Of a stretch of DNA of 64,000 nucleotides, positions 1 to 9,628 are shown in pieces (the stretch's first letter is position 1; every line of letters starts with the position of its first letter). The stretch is taken from positions 3,162,001-3,226,000 of the forward strand of contig NZ_CP017183.1 in the NCBI RefSeq assembly GCF_001729785.1, given 5' to 3'. Position numbers and translations under genes: made by a program. Below the pieces are notes generated by a model. The model saw only the letters and a program-made list of their open reading frames with translations. It ran no database searches and was not told where the DNA came from. The DNA is from Enterobacter hormaechei subsp. xiangfangensis. Its GTDB lineage: Bacteria > Pseudomonadota > Gammaproteobacteria > Enterobacterales > Enterobacteriaceae.

Positions 1-355
1 AAAGTTCATCCGGATCGCCAGTACAGAGCGGCGCGGCGCGATAGTTCGCCGCCTCCGGCAAACTGCCGTCCAGCTCTGCCAGCGCGCAGCTGATGCCGAA
101 CGCGACGGAAGGAACGTCCGGCAGCGCCGGATCTTCTCCCTCGCGCCAGGCGTGCGTCCAGGCCATCAGCGCGGCCTGCGCCTCGTCGAGCGTTTCCAGG
201 CTAAAGCCCGGAAGCGGGGCGATTTCGCCCCACCCTTCCCGCTCGCCCTGCCGGAGATGCATGAAAAAGCCGTCACGGGTTTTTAACCGCCGTTCACGCA
301 GCACCACGCCCGCGTCCATCGGTATCTGCCAGCGGTAAACCTGCGCGCGACGCAT
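1..355 (-). CDS. menC: o-succinylbenzoate synthase MenC (5' part only)
   Basis: MenC dehydrates SHCHC to o-succinylbenzoate in menaquinone synthesis; it belongs to the enolase superfamily. Only the first ~118 codons are present, and the gene runs off the left edge. The N-terminus reads [20 protein letters not shown], nearly identical to E. coli MenC. The segment covers the N-terminal capping domain; the catalytic barrel Lys and metal-binding acids lie outside the window. The ATG (353-355) shares its A with the menB stop codon (TAATG arrangement), so it is translationally coupled at the end of the menF-D-H-B-C cluster. Confidence 0.95.
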   Translation of the reverse strand, partial: MRRAQVYRWQIPMDAGVVLRERRLKTRDGFFMHLRQGEREGWGEIAPLPGFSLETLDEAQAALMAWTHAWREGEDPALPDVPSVAFGISCALAELDGSLPEAANYRAAPLCTGDPDEL

Positions 356-1212
356 TACGGGTTCCGTTTGTATTTGCTGAAGTCCGGCTGGCGTTTTTCG
401 TTGAACGCGTTGCGCCCTTCCTGACCCTCTTCGGTCATATAGAACAGCATGGTGGCGTTGCCCGCCAGCTCCTGAAGGCCCGCCTGACCGTCACAGTCGG
501 CGTTGAGGGCCGCTTTCAGGCAGCGCAGCGCCATTGGGCTGTTTTGCAGCATTTCGCGACACCAGCGCACGGTCTCTTTTTCCAGATCGGCGATCGGCAC
601 CACGGTGTTAACCAGCCCCATATCCAGCGCTTCCTGCGCATTGTACTGACGGCACAGGAACCAGATTTCGCGGGCTTTTTTCTGGCCGACAATGCGCGCC
701 ATATAGGACGCGCCCCAGCCGCCGTCGAAAGAGCCGACTTTCGGGCCAGTCTGACCGAAAATGGCATTTTCCGCCGCGATCGTCAGGTCACACATCATGT
801 GCAGCACGTGACCGCCGCCGATGGAATACCCTGCCACCATCGCGACCACCGGTTTTGGACAGGTGCGGATCTGGCGCTGGAAATCCAGCACGTTCAGGTG
901 GTGCGTGCCCGCATCATCCTGGTATCCGCCGTAGTCACCGCGGACTTTCTGATCGCCGCCGGAGCAGAAGGCTTTCTCCCCTTCCCCGGTGAGGATGATG
1001 ACGCCGACAGTGTCGTCATAGCGGGCATCCGCCAGCGCCTGGATCATCTCTTTTACGGTCAACGGACGAAACGCGTTGCGCACCTGTGGACGGTTGATGG
1101 TGATTTTGGCGATACCATCGGCGGATTTGTGGTAACGAATGTCGGTATAGCCTTCGGAGCAGTCCTGCCATTCAACCGGCGCGTAAAGCATGTGTTCATC
1201 AGGATAGATCAT
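355..1212 (-). CDS. menB: 1,4-dihydroxy-2-naphthoyl-CoA synthase MenB
   Basis: MenB cyclises o-succinylbenzoyl-CoA to DHNA-CoA (Dieckmann-type closure) in menaquinone synthesis. The 285 aa match the E. coli length, and this is a crotonase-fold protein. Visible functional residues are the oxyanion-hole Gly86 in SGGDQ, Tyr97 in the YGGY loop, Gly133, and QTG(154-156) with Trp184, which form the bicarbonate site of type I MenB; Asp163 lies in SFDGG. The ATG overlaps the menH stop by 4 bp (ATGA) and its own stop overlaps the menC start, consistent with one coupled operon. Confidence 0.97.
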   Translation of the reverse strand: MIYPDEHMLYAPVEWQDCSEGYTDIRYHKSADGIAKITINRPQVRNAFRPLTVKEMIQALADARYDDTVGVIILTGEGEKAFCSGGDQKVRGDYGGYQDDAGTHHLNVLDFQRQIRTCPKPVVAMVAGYSIGGGHVLHMMCDLTIAAENAIFGQTGPKVGSFDGGWGASYMARIVGQKKAREIWFLCRQYNAQEALDMGLVNTVVPIADLEKETVRWCREMLQNSPMALRCLKAALNADCDGQAGLQELAGNATMLFYMTEEGQEGRNAFNEKRQPDFSKYKRNP

Positions 1213-1985
1213 AGCGTGTCCTTTGTTCGATAACGCAGTATCTGAGCCAGACTCGCGGCAACCGCTTCCGGGTTGTCCCGGTGGGCGTTGTGTCCGGCGT
1301 GAGGGATAGCATGACGCGTGGCGTTAAGTTCAGCGGCGATAGCTGCAAACTTCCCGTCACGTTCGCCATAGAGATAGTCAAAAGAAAAATCACGCGCGGT
1401 GAGCGCGGGACGTAAATCAGGCTGAACGGCAAGCGAGGTGGCTTCCAGCATCTCTGCCAGCCTCGGGCCGTTGTTCCGGCTGCGCAGCGCGATCAGCGCC
1501 TTGCGCTGTTCATCAGTAAGGGAGGCAAAGACCGGCTGTTGATACCAGTCGGCAAAGACGGCCTCCAGCGGCTCACTGCGTAAACGTGATGCCCAGCGGC
1601 GGTCAGAGGTCAGCCGCGCCTGGCGCGCATCGGGGTCTTGCAGGCCCGGGTGTCCACCTTCCACAATAACCCCGTCTAACCCCGCTGGATGCTGGCAGGC
1701 ATGGAACATCGCAATGCGGCCGCCGAGGGAGTACCCTATCAGCCAGCACTTTAGTATGTTGTAACTAAAAAGGGTGTGCGTGAGCAAATCGCTCAACTCT
1801 GCAAACCCCGTCACGTCAGTATCCGCTGAACCACCGTGCCCGGGCAGGTCAAGGTAGAGCCGGGGGTAGTCATGCAGCGACGCCCCGACAGCCTGCCACT
1901 CGCGACAGTCGCCGGAAAAACCATGCAGGAAAACCAGCCAGGGGTAGCCTGGATTTCCTGGCTGGGTGACGCCTGCGAGGATCAC
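1209..1985 (-). CDS. menH: SHCHC synthase MenH (alpha/beta hydrolase)
   Basis: MenH eliminates pyruvate from SEPHCHC to give SHCHC in menaquinone synthesis. It is an alpha/beta-hydrolase fold protein of 258 aa; the E. coli protein is 252 aa. The catalytic triad is visible at the family positions: Ser86 in GYSLGG, Asp210 in GERDGK and His232 in PHAGHN. An HGF motif at 21-23 forms the oxyanion region. The start is GTG (1983-1985), overlapping the menD stop as GTGA, so translation is coupled to menD. Confidence 0.96.
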   Translation of the reverse strand: MILAGVTQPGNPGYPWLVFLHGFSGDCREWQAVGASLHDYPRLYLDLPGHGGSADTDVTGFAELSDLLTHTLFSYNILKCWLIGYSLGGRIAMFHACQHPAGLDGVIVEGGHPGLQDPDARQARLTSDRRWASRLRSEPLEAVFADWYQQPVFASLTDEQRKALIALRSRNNGPRLAEMLEATSLAVQPDLRPALTARDFSFDYLYGERDGKFAAIAAELNATRHAIPHAGHNAHRDNPEAVAASLAQILRYRTKDTL

Positions 1986-3652
1986 AGGTGACTCACCTGC
2001 GCCAGCAGATGTTGCAGCTTCTGCGCGCCGTCAGCATCGTTTACCACCAGCTCAATGAGCGTCGCGCCAGGCTGCCGCCAGGCGGTGTTCAGCGCCGTCT
2101 CCAGCGCGTCCCAGTTTTCCGGGCGATGGTACTTCAGGCTGAACATGGCGGCGGCGTGTTCGAACTGCACGTTTTGCGGCATCAGATAGAAGCGCTCACG
2201 CTCGCTTTGCGGCGTCGGCAGCAACGAGAAAATCTGCCCGCCGTTATTGTTCACAATAATCAGCACGAACGGGGCCGACGCCTGACGCAGGAGCGCCAGC
2301 GCGTTGAGATCGTAGAGGGCTGAGAGATCCCCCACAATCGCCAGCGTGGATTTCGCGCTGGCCCTCTGTACGCCAGCGGCGGTGGAGATCAGGCCGTCAA
2401 TGCCGCTCGCGCCCCGGTTGCTGTACACCGGATAACCCGCCGGCAGCTGCGAAAAGGCGTCAATCAGGCGCACCACCAGGCTGTTACCGACAAAAAGTTG
2501 TCCCTGCTCGGGAAGATATTTGCGGATATGGTGCGCCAGCCCGGCTTCACTGAACGCCTCGCACTGCGCTTTGGTGAGTTCCCACGCCTGACGTGACAGC
2601 GCCGGGATCTCCACCGCCCAGGGTTTGCGTTTTTCCGCCGGATGCAATTCCAGCCAGCTGTTAATATCGCTCACCAGGCGGCGGCCACGATGGTGCGCCG
2701 GGTCAAGGCGTCCTTCGAGCGGGTCCACCAGCCAGTACTCTTCAGGCGTACAGGTGGCCTGCCACTGGAGCAGACGCTTCCCCGTCAGGCTCGATCCCAG
2801 CTGGACGACAATCTGCGCCTGCGCCAGCTCGGTGACCGCTTTCGCGTTCCCCAGCCAGAGGTCGGCGCAGGGCAGCGGCTGGCCCGTCTGGGAAAGCACG
2901 TCACCAATCAGCGGCCAGCCAAGCGTTTGTGCCCACTCCGCCGCAAGCTTACCTTCCGCCGCACTCATCCGCCCGGCTATCACCACGCCGCGCTTCTGAC
3001 GCCAGAAGAACCAGTCGCGCTGTTTAGCGCTTTCCAGATGCGTCTGCTCGCGCAGCCAGGTTTTTTCGCTCTCCCACCAGTCTCCCAGCTGCTGTTGCCA
3101 GACGAGGCCAGTATCGTTCATTTCACCGTACAGCGGCTCGGCAAACGGGCAGTTAATGTGTAGCCCGCCGCTGCGCAGTGCGTTCATGGCGTGGTCGAGG
3201 GTTGAGACCAGCCAGCTGGCGGGAATGTCCTGGGTGGGGCGCGGCAACGAGACCGTCTGTGAAGGATGCGAGGCAAAAATGCCAGGCTGACGAATAGCCT
3301 GGTTAGCGCCGCAGTCGATAAGTTCCGGGGGACGGTCGGCGGTGAGTAAAATCAGCTTTTCACCGGTTAATCCCGCTTCAATCAGCGCCGGATAGAGGTT
3401 CGCCACCGCCGTGCCGGAGGTGACGATCACCGCCACGGGCGCTTTACTGACTTTCGCCAGCCCGAGCGCCAGATGGCCCAGACCACGCTCATCAAAATGG
3501 GTGTGGTGAATAAAAGCCCGGTTTTCCGCGGCAGCAAGGGTGAGCGGCGTGGAGCGAGAGCCCGGGGCAATACACACATGCCTGACACCATGACGGGTCA
3601 GGGCTTCAAGGATCACCGCCGCCCAGCGTCGGTTAAAAGAACTTACTGACAT
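1982..3652 (-). CDS. menD: SEPHCHC synthase MenD (ThDP-dependent)
   Basis: MenD joins 2-oxoglutarate-derived succinyl semialdehyde to isochorismate, the first committed step of menaquinone synthesis, with thiamine diphosphate and a divalent metal. The 556-aa product has the E. coli length. I chose the ATG that gives [10 protein letters not shown], which aligns with the E. coli start, over an upstream in-frame TTG at 3670. The N-terminal half contains the ThDP glutamate region (THFDERGLG), and the C-terminal half carries the ThDP/metal motif [10 protein letters not shown]...NNNGG. The 88-bp gap to menF is AT-rich and could hold a separate menD promoter; none is clear enough to mark. Confidence 0.95.
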   Translation of the reverse strand: MSVSSFNRRWAAVILEALTRHGVRHVCIAPGSRSTPLTLAAAENRAFIHHTHFDERGLGHLALGLAKVSKAPVAVIVTSGTAVANLYPALIEAGLTGEKLILLTADRPPELIDCGANQAIRQPGIFASHPSQTVSLPRPTQDIPASWLVSTLDHAMNALRSGGLHINCPFAEPLYGEMNDTGLVWQQQLGDWWESEKTWLREQTHLESAKQRDWFFWRQKRGVVIAGRMSAAEGKLAAEWAQTLGWPLIGDVLSQTGQPLPCADLWLGNAKAVTELAQAQIVVQLGSSLTGKRLLQWQATCTPEEYWLVDPLEGRLDPAHHRGRRLVSDINSWLELHPAEKRKPWAVEIPALSRQAWELTKAQCEAFSEAGLAHHIRKYLPEQGQLFVGNSLVVRLIDAFSQLPAGYPVYSNRGASGIDGLISTAAGVQRASAKSTLAIVGDLSALYDLNALALLRQASAPFVLIIVNNNGGQIFSLLPTPQSERERFYLMPQNVQFEHAAAMFSLKYHRPENWDALETALNTAWRQPGATLIELVVNDADGAQKLQHLLAQVSHL

Positions 3653-3740
3653 GAGATTGTCCAGTATCAAGAATGCGACACAGTATAAATAATAGAAAAA
3701 GTCAGAATTTTGATATGAATCGGGATTGCACGAATCAGTA

Positions 3741-5036
3741 TTAATCCCTTAGGAGAAGGGAACGCAGCCCGGCGGCCTTGTTTTCGATCTCCTGCCACTC
3801 CTGCTCAGGATCGGAGCCGCTGACGATGCCCGCCCCCGCATAAAGACGCAGCGCAGCGTTGTGAACGCGGGCGGAGCGTAATGCCACACAGAATTCGCTC
3901 TGATCGCGCGATAAATAGCCCGCCGAACCGGCGTACCACTCCCGGTCAAACGGCTCGACTTTCGCAATAAATTCTCGGGCCGCCTGTCGCGGCAGCCCGG
4001 CCACCGCCGCCGTCGGTTGCAAAATATGCAGACACTGTTCGTCGTCAGGCTGTTTAAGTTCGGTCCAGATACAGCGGCGTAAATGCTGCACCTTGCGCAG
4101 ACGCAGCACCTGCGCAGGCAGGATCTCCAGCGTCCGGGTATGGTGCTGAAGACGCTGGCAGATATCTTCCACCACCAGCATATTTTCCCGCTGATTTTTA
4201 TCGTCGTTCATCAGCCAGTCGCCCAGACGCTGGGCCTGCTTATCGTCAGAATGGCTGGCGACGGTGCCTGCCAGCGCTTCAGTGCGCAGCAGCGTGCCGC
4301 GTCGCCGCCACAGGCGCTCGGGCGTCGAGCCGAGGAAGGCATTGCTGGCGTCAAAGACCATACAAAAATGATAGCAGTTGAGGTTTAGGGCGCGGCTGGC
4401 AGCCATCAGCGCGATGGCGTTCACGGGCTGCTGGCACTGAATGTCTGTAGCACGTGCGAGCACCACTTTCTCAAAATCGCCGCGAGCAAGGGTATCCGTC
4501 GCCTGACGAATCAACGCCAGCCAGTCCGGTTTTTCCGGATGATGGGTTTCCTGCACAATCTGCACGGACAACGGGCGGATCGGCGCGGCGTCACGCAGGT
4601 TATCGACAAAATTCAGCGCCTCACGGGCATCTTCCCGCAGCGACGTTTCGCTCCACAGTTGCAGACGCAGCGTGGCGACCCCGCCAGACCTTCGCCAGAG
4701 AAGGCGCGGTAAAAACAGCTTGCCCTGCGCCGGGTTGAAGGCGTTCAGGCCGCAGATACGGGTGTCATTGGCTACGTCATGGGCATGCAAAAACCGCGAG
4801 GCCGAAGCCAGAGAATCAAACTGGGCGAGGCTTCCGAGGGCGGCAAGTTCTTCATCGCCGCTGCGCTGTTGCCAGTAAAACTGAGGATAGCATCGCTGCA
4901 CACCCAGCCAGGCCAGCGGATCGAAGGCGTCGTTTAACGGGAAAGAGACATCGAAATGGCGTAAACCGGGTATAGCAGGCAATGCTTGCGCAAGCTGAGT
5001 GCGCAGGCTTTGCAGCGCGAGGAAAATCGAGTGCAC
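3741..5036 (-). CDS. menF: menaquinone-specific isochorismate synthase MenF
   Basis: MenF isomerises chorismate to isochorismate, the branch into menaquinone. The 431 aa equal the E. coli length. Lys190 ([10 protein letters not shown]), the general base, and Glu240 (GSTPERLWR), the general acid, sit at the family positions. The C-terminal chorismate-binding domain holds [11 protein letters not shown] and the metal-binding segment near [16 protein letters not shown]. The start is GTG (MHSIF), preceded by a strong GGGAGAGG ribosome-binding site. It is first in the men cluster and is followed by elaB upstream in the same orientation. Confidence 0.96.
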   Translation of the reverse strand: MHSIFLALQSLRTQLAQALPAIPGLRHFDVSFPLNDAFDPLAWLGVQRCYPQFYWQQRSGDEELAALGSLAQFDSLASASRFLHAHDVANDTRICGLNAFNPAQGKLFLPRLLWRRSGGVATLRLQLWSETSLREDAREALNFVDNLRDAAPIRPLSVQIVQETHHPEKPDWLALIRQATDTLARGDFEKVVLARATDIQCQQPVNAIALMAASRALNLNCYHFCMVFDASNAFLGSTPERLWRRRGTLLRTEALAGTVASHSDDKQAQRLGDWLMNDDKNQRENMLVVEDICQRLQHHTRTLEILPAQVLRLRKVQHLRRCIWTELKQPDDEQCLHILQPTAAVAGLPRQAAREFIAKVEPFDREWYAGSAGYLSRDQSEFCVALRSARVHNAALRLYAGAGIVSGSDPEQEWQEIENKAAGLRSLLLRD

Positions 5037-5122
5037 GCGAACCTCTCCCTGTTAAAGCCTTATATTATACGGGGTACTGGCGATAAATAGCAGTACCCAC
5101 GTGTAGGGAGTGGTTTACCGGC

Positions 5123-5428
5123 TTAACGACGGGCTAACAGCAGACCCAGCACCAGCCCTACGGCCGCACCGACCCCAATGCCCTGCCACGGTTTTTCATG
5201 CACATAATCGTCGGCACGATAAACCGCCTGTTTGGCGCGGTAGTAGTAATTGTCGGAGGCGTTACTGACGCGGTTTTTCACGTCATGCAGCGCCTGCTCG
5301 GCGCGGGCTTTGAGCTCAATGTACTTCTGATCGGCAGGATCGCCTGAAGAGCGCAGCACTTCTTCCAGCGTTTCGCTTAGCAGCGTCAGGTCGTCGTCGA
5401 CTCGGGTATCCCAGGATTGAAATGACAT
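5123..5428 (-). CDS. elaB: ElaB, C-tail-anchored ribosome-associated membrane protein
   Basis: This is a DUF883-family small protein (101 aa), like E. coli ElaB/YqjD/YgaM. In E. coli these stationary-phase (RpoS-linked) proteins sit in the inner membrane through a C-terminal segment and can associate with ribosomes. An acidic, helical N-terminal part (roughly 10-75) is followed by a Gly/Leu-rich C-terminal transmembrane segment ending LGLLLARR. An upstream ATG at 5440 is in frame, but GGAG lies 6 nt before the ATG at 5428 and gives the E. coli-like N-terminus MSFQSWDTR, so I use that start. Confidence 0.93.
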   Translation of the reverse strand: MSFQSWDTRVDDDLTLLSETLEEVLRSSGDPADQKYIELKARAEQALHDVKNRVSNASDNYYYRAKQAVYRADDYVHEKPWQGIGVGAAVGLVLGLLLARR

Positions 5429-5478
5429 ATTTTTCTCCATGTTAGTACACCAGTCCGGTAACTATAGACAACGTATTG

Positions 5479-5943
5479 CTATTGCGCCTGTTTCGCTTCG
5501 CGTGCCATGCCGATGTGTGGGATGCCGTCTTCGTCGTAAATGTCCGTGACCGGGGTAAAACCAAAATGGCCATAGAATGATTGCAAATGCGCCTGCGCGC
5601 CCAGGTATAACGCCTTGTCCGGCCACTGTTTCTGGCATGCGTCCAGCGTTTTTTCCATCAGCTGATAGCCCAGCTTTTCACCGCGCGCGCGGCCGCTGAT
5701 AATGACGCGCCCAATGACGACAGGGTCAAAATCCTGTTCGCTTTTCAGAATCCTCGCATACGCCACCAGCTCGTTATCGCGCCAGCCGAGGATGTGCCGG
5801 TTCTCGCCGATTAAGTCATCGCCGTCGATATCCTGATACGGGCAGGTTTGTTCAACCACGAAGACTTCACAGCGCAGCTTGAGCAGGGCGTAGAGTGACT
5901 GCACGGTCAGTTCGCTGTGGTGTAGATCTTGCCACTGGATCAT
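5479..5943 (-). CDS. elaA: ElaA, GNAT-family N-acetyltransferase
   Basis: This is a GNAT acyltransferase of 154 aa; the E. coli protein is 153 aa, and its physiological substrate is not established. The acetyl-CoA-binding stretch is visible around [21 protein letters not shown]. The ATG at 5943 has AAGGAG directly upstream and gives [12 protein letters not shown], matching E. coli; longer in-frame starts would overlap the divergent rbn leader. elaA and rbn are divergent, with 71 bp between their starts, and both promoters must fit in this gap. Confidence 0.94.
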   Translation of the reverse strand: MIQWQDLHHSELTVQSLYALLKLRCEVFVVEQTCPYQDIDGDDLIGENRHILGWRDNELVAYARILKSEQDFDPVVIGRVIISGRARGEKLGYQLMEKTLDACQKQWPDKALYLGAQAHLQSFYGHFGFTPVTDIYDEDGIPHIGMAREAKQAQ

Positions 5944-6014
5944 GTGTTTCTCCTTCCTGGGGTTCATCACGTTATACTAAACCCCTTCCCATTCGGCAAA
6001 GGGCTGATTGCGTT

Positions 6015-6932
6015 ATGGAACTGATTTTTCTGGGTACGTCCGCCGGGGTACCAACCCGCTCACGAAACGTGACGGCGATTCTGCTGGATCTTAAGCATCC
6101 TACCCGCGGTGGGCTGTGGCTGTTCGACTGCGGCGAGGGTACGCAGCATCAGCTGCTGCATACCTCATACCACCCGGGGAAAGTGGATAAAATATTTATC
6201 ACCCATCTGCACGGCGACCATCTGTTTGGCCTGCCGGGCCTGCTGTGCAGCCGTTCGATGGCCGGTAACGCTAACCCGCTGACCATTTATGGCCCCGCGG
6301 GTATTCAGGAATTCGTTGAAACCACGCTGCGCCTGAGCGGCTCGTGGACCGATTATCCGCTGGAGGTGTTAGAGATCGGCGAGGGTCTGGTGTTCGATGA
6401 CGGAGATTACCTGGTGCGCGCTTACCCGCTTAACCATCCGGTGGAATGTTACGGCTATCGCGTTGAGGAGCATGACAAGCCCGGTGCGCTGAACGCCGCC
6501 GCGTTGCAGGCCGATGGGGTGAAACCTGGCCCGCTGTTCCAGCGTCTGAAGCACGGCGAGACCGTCACGCTGGAAGACGGGCGCGTCATCAACGGTCAGG
6601 ATTACCTCGCGCCGCCGCAGCCAGGCAAAAAACTGGCTATTTTTGGGGATACCGCCCCCTGCGCTTCGGCGCTCAGGCTTGCCGGGGGTGTGGATATGAT
6701 GGTGCATGAGGCGACGCTGGAAGCGGCGATGGAAGAAAAAGCCAACAGCCGGGGGCACAGCTCAACGCGTCAGGCGGCGCAGCTGGCGCGTGAGGCTGGC
6801 GTCCGGAAACTGATTGTTACTCACGTCAGCTCACGCTATGACGTCCGCGGCGCTGAAAGCCTGCTGGCAGAGTGTCGGGAAGTATTTCCGGCATGCGAGC
6901 TGGCGGAAGATTTTGCTCAGGTCAGCGTTTAG
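6015..6932 (+). CDS. rbn: RNase BN / RNase Z (ElaC), metallo-beta-lactamase fold
   Basis: This zinc phosphodiesterase acts in tRNA 3'-end processing (RNase Z class). The 305 aa match E. coli Rbn. The metal motif HLHGDH gives His64, His66, Asp68 and His69; further ligands are expected near NHPVECYG and GDTAPC, and the C-terminal THVSSRYD provides the last. The start is the ATG giving [11 protein letters not shown], because upstream in-frame codons overlap elaA. The region just after its stop carries a sigma28-type promoter for cheV. Confidence 0.96.
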   Translation: MELIFLGTSAGVPTRSRNVTAILLDLKHPTRGGLWLFDCGEGTQHQLLHTSYHPGKVDKIFITHLHGDHLFGLPGLLCSRSMAGNANPLTIYGPAGIQEFVETTLRLSGSWTDYPLEVLEIGEGLVFDDGDYLVRAYPLNHPVECYGYRVEEHDKPGALNAAALQADGVKPGPLFQRLKHGETVTLEDGRVINGQDYLAPPQPGKKLAIFGDTAPCASALRLAGGVDMMVHEATLEAAMEEKANSRGHSSTRQAAQLAREAGVRKLIVTHVSSRYDVRGAESLLAECREVFPACELAEDFAQVSV

Positions 6933-6935
6933 TCC

Positions 6936-6962
6936 TTCATTTTTCCCTCAGCGTGCCGATAA
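6936..6962 (+). promoter_or_regulatory. sigma28 (FliA)-type promoter of cheV
   Basis: A perfect GCCGATAA -10 element lies at 6955-6962. Eleven bp upstream, TTCATTTT (6936-6943) matches 5 of 8 positions of the flagellar -35 consensus TAAAGTTT. The spacing fits FliA promoters. The predicted start of transcription lies about 30 bp before the cheV ATG. The -35 starts 4 bp after the rbn stop codon. This ties cheV to the late flagellar regulon. Confidence 0.8.
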
Positions 6963-6996
6963 CGATTAAAAGGCCAGCATTTCTCTTGAGGGTAGA

Positions 6997-8001
6997 ATGG
7001 ATAATTTCCAGAAAGATATTGATGACAGGGCGAACCTGACCCTGTCCAACCGTTTTGAACTGTTGCTGTTCCGTCTTGGCACCTCTCTGAACGAAAATAA
7101 ATCCGAGCTGTTCGGCATCAACGTGTTCAAATTGCGCGAAATTGTGCCGATGCCGACCTTCACCAAACCGGCGGGAATGAAGTCTCCGCTGATGGGGATG
7201 GTGAACATTCGCGACCAGGTGATCCCGGTGATCGATCTGGCCGCCGTCGCCGGCTGCAAGCCAGCCACCGGGCTGAACATCCTGCTGATCACCGAATATG
7301 CCCGCAGCGTGCAGGCGTTTGCTGTGGAATCGGTGGAAAACATCATGCGTCTGGACTGGAAGCAGGTGCATGCTGCGGAAACTGCCGTCAGCGGTCGCTA
7401 CATTACCAGCATTGCCTGCCTGGACGAGAAGACGGATACCAACGATCTGGCGATGGTGCTGGACGTGGAGCAGATCCTGTACGACATCACCCCGGCGAAC
7501 CACGATCTGCACGCCACCCATCTGGAAACCACCAAATTCAACATCAAGCCTGGCTCTGTCGCGATTGTTGCAGAAGATTCGAAAGTGGCGCGCTCAATGC
7601 TGGAGAAGGGATTGCAGGCGATGGAGATCCCGGCCCAGCTGCATATCACCGGCAAAGACGCGTGGGAGAAAATCACTCAGTTGGCCGCGCAGGCTCAGGC
7701 TGAGGGCGTCCCCGTTACCGATAAGATTGCCCTGGTATTGACCGACCTCGAAATGCCGGAGATGGACGGCTTTACGCTGACGCGCAAAATCAAAACCGAC
7801 CCGGTACTGAAAGATATTCCGGTGGTGATCCATTCGTCTCTTTCCGGCAACGCGAACGAAGATCATATTCGCAAAGTGAAGGCGGACGGCTATGTGGCGA
7901 AGTTTGAGCTAAATGAGCTATCGTCGGTGATTGAAGAGGTGCTGGACCGCTCGATGAAGAAGATTGAAGGGCCGCTTATAAGCAGGAAGCAGTTAGCTTA
8001 G
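6997..8001 (+). CDS. cheV: CheV chemotaxis coupling protein (CheW + receiver)
   Basis: CheV couples chemoreceptors to CheA and carries its own phospho-acceptor domain. The 334 aa contain an N-terminal CheW domain (about 15-170) and a C-terminal response-regulator receiver (about 187-315). The receiver shows acidic pocket residues Glu193/Asp194, phospho-acceptor Asp250 in LTDLEMPEMDG, Ser280-Ser281 and Lys302 in VAKFE. A GAGGGT ribosome-binding site precedes the ATG. E. coli K-12 lacks this gene; Salmonella has it at the same site between rbn and nuoN. The sigma28-type promoter just upstream supports a role in motility, although no other chemotaxis gene is in the window. Confidence 0.95.
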   Translation: MDNFQKDIDDRANLTLSNRFELLLFRLGTSLNENKSELFGINVFKLREIVPMPTFTKPAGMKSPLMGMVNIRDQVIPVIDLAAVAGCKPATGLNILLITEYARSVQAFAVESVENIMRLDWKQVHAAETAVSGRYITSIACLDEKTDTNDLAMVLDVEQILYDITPANHDLHATHLETTKFNIKPGSVAIVAEDSKVARSMLEKGLQAMEIPAQLHITGKDAWEKITQLAAQAQAEGVPVTDKIALVLTDLEMPEMDGFTLTRKIKTDPVLKDIPVVIHSSLSGNANEDHIRKVKADGYVAKFELNELSSVIEEVLDRSMKKIEGPLISRKQLA

Positions 8002-8069
8002 TCGGGTGACGCTTCGCTTACCCGACCTACAAGACCCGTATGCCCTGCAAGCGTAGCGCCCTGGGCATG
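8001..8069. repeat. REP/BIME-like element after cheV
   Basis: An imperfect palindrome begins at the last base of the cheV stop codon: GTCGGGTGACGC...GCTTACCCGAC, followed by CTACAA. A second weaker copy of GCCC...GGGC follows at about 8041-8069. It belongs to the same family as the GCCGGGTGGCG...TACCCGGC elements elsewhere in this window. Confidence 0.75.
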
Positions 8070-8090
8070 TTTTACTCTGTGCGGGCTGGT

Positions 8091-8129
8091 GCCCTCACCC
8101 CGGCCCTCTCCCACGGGGAGAGGGAGAAA
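8091..8129. repeat. GAGAGGG palindromic intergenic repeat, copy 1
   Basis: The core hairpin CCCTCTCCC (8104-8112) / GGGAGAGGG (8116-8124) is preceded by GCCCTCACCCCGG. The same unit recurs at 44958-44997 and as an inverted pair at 52214-52297, always between genes. Confidence 0.75.
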
Positions 8130-8134
8130 ACAAT

Positions 8135-8160
8135 AAAAAACCCGCCGAGGCGGGTTTTTT
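8135..8160. terminator. bidirectional terminator between cheV and nuoN
   Basis: The stem CCCGC(C)/(G)GCGGG is flanked by six A residues on the left and six T residues on the right, so it can terminate the rightward cheV transcript and the leftward nuo operon. It lies 4 bp beyond the nuoN stop. Confidence 0.9.
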
Positions 8161-8164
8161 GTTT

Positions 8165-9622
8165 TTACATCAGCGGCATCGCTCGCTGCACGATATCAAT
8201 CAGCGGCTGCGGATAGATACCGAAGATCAGCACCAGCAGCGCGGAGATTAGCACCACGATACCGCCGGCGCTGTACTGCCAGTTGGACGGCGCATCGCGG
8301 TTGAGCTGCTGAGGCGCGCTCAGGTACAGGCTCACGGCAACGCGCAGGTAGTAGTAGAGACCAATCGCGGAGCCGATAACGACACCCGCCGTCAGCCACC
8401 ACAGACCCGCCTGCACACCGACGGCCAGCACGTAGAACTTACCGATAAAGCCCAGCGTCATTGGGATACCCGCCAGAGAGAGCATCATCACGGTCATTAC
8501 CGCAGACAGAATCGGACGGTGCCAGAACAGTCCACGGTAGGAGAACAGGGAATCTGCATCCGGGCCACGGTACGGGCTGGACATCAGGCTCACCACGCCG
8601 AACGCGCCGAGGCTGCTGAACAGGTAACCGGCCAGATACACACCCACGGTTTCCATCGACATTTCACCGCTTTGCAGCGCAATCAGCGCCACCAGCAGGT
8701 AACCCAGATGGGAGATAGAGGAGTAGCCCAGCAGACGCTTGATGTTGGTCTGGCTCAGCGCCATCAGGTTACCGAAGATGATAGAAACGAACGCGATAAT
8801 GCCCAACACCACGCGAACCGCTTCGCTGTCACCCACCGGGGCGTACAGGAACAGACGCATAACCACGCCGAAGATAGCGATTTTACTCGCCGTCGCCAGG
8901 AAGGTAGAGACCGGTGCAGGCGCACCCTGGTAGACGTCTGGCGTCCACAGGTGGAACGGAACCAGAGAGAGTTTAAAGCCAAGGCCAACAATCATCATGC
9001 CCAGACCCGCCAGCAGCAGCGGCTCATGCATCATGCCGTCGCCGAGGCTCTTACCGATGGCCAGGAAGGAGAGGTTACCCGTCTGTGCATACAGCAGCGC
9101 GATACCGAACAGCAGGAACGACGACGCGGCAGCAGACAGAATGGTGTACTTGATAGCCGCTTCCAGAGAGCGCTTCTGACGGAAGGCGTAACCAATCAGG
9201 CCGAACAGCGGCAGTGAGATCAACTCAATACCAAGGAACAGCGCGGCCATGTGGTTCGCGTTCGCCAGCAGAATGCCGCCCAGTGCAGCAATCAGTACCA
9301 GCAGGTAAAACTCTTCTTTGTTGTCGTTGTATCCTTCGAGCCACGGGTACGCAAAGGTACAGGTTGCCAGGCTCGCCAGCAGCACCAGACCGGTGTAGAG
9401 CATGGCGTAGCCGTCAACGCGCATCAGCGGCGTGACGTCCATCGCTCCCGCCTGGCCAACAAACCAGAGGGAGACTAACGCAGCGTTCAGACCCAGAACG
9501 GACAGGGTCGCATTCAGGAAGTGATTGCGTCGCCACGCAATGGAGAGCATCACAACCACCACCGTCAATCCGACGATCAGCAGCGGTAGCAGCGCGATCA
9601 GTTGTTGTGGAGTTATTGTCAT
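8165..9622 (-). CDS. nuoN: NADH:ubiquinone oxidoreductase subunit NuoN
   Basis: This is a membrane-arm antiporter-like subunit of complex I (485 aa, equal to E. coli) that contributes to proton pumping. It is a hydrophobic protein with about 14 predicted membrane helices; conserved lysines of the proton path fall in segments such as [12 protein letters not shown] and [12 protein letters not shown]. It is the last gene of the nuo operon, only 6 bp after nuoM, and a strong terminator follows. Confidence 0.97.
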   Translation of the reverse strand: MTITPQQLIALLPLLIVGLTVVVVMLSIAWRRNHFLNATLSVLGLNAALVSLWFVGQAGAMDVTPLMRVDGYAMLYTGLVLLASLATCTFAYPWLEGYNDNKEEFYLLVLIAALGGILLANANHMAALFLGIELISLPLFGLIGYAFRQKRSLEAAIKYTILSAAASSFLLFGIALLYAQTGNLSFLAIGKSLGDGMMHEPLLLAGLGMMIVGLGFKLSLVPFHLWTPDVYQGAPAPVSTFLATASKIAIFGVVMRLFLYAPVGDSEAVRVVLGIIAFVSIIFGNLMALSQTNIKRLLGYSSISHLGYLLVALIALQSGEMSMETVGVYLAGYLFSSLGAFGVVSLMSSPYRGPDADSLFSYRGLFWHRPILSAVMTVMMLSLAGIPMTLGFIGKFYVLAVGVQAGLWWLTAGVVIGSAIGLYYYLRVAVSLYLSAPQQLNRDAPSNWQYSAGGIVVLISALLVLIFGIYPQPLIDIVQRAMPLM

Positions 9623-9628
9623 GGCGAA

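Noticed and set aside
3653..3670. Upstream TTG start for menD (six extra residues)
   Set aside because: No ribosome-binding site for the TTG; the ATG at 3652 gives the E. coli N-terminus.
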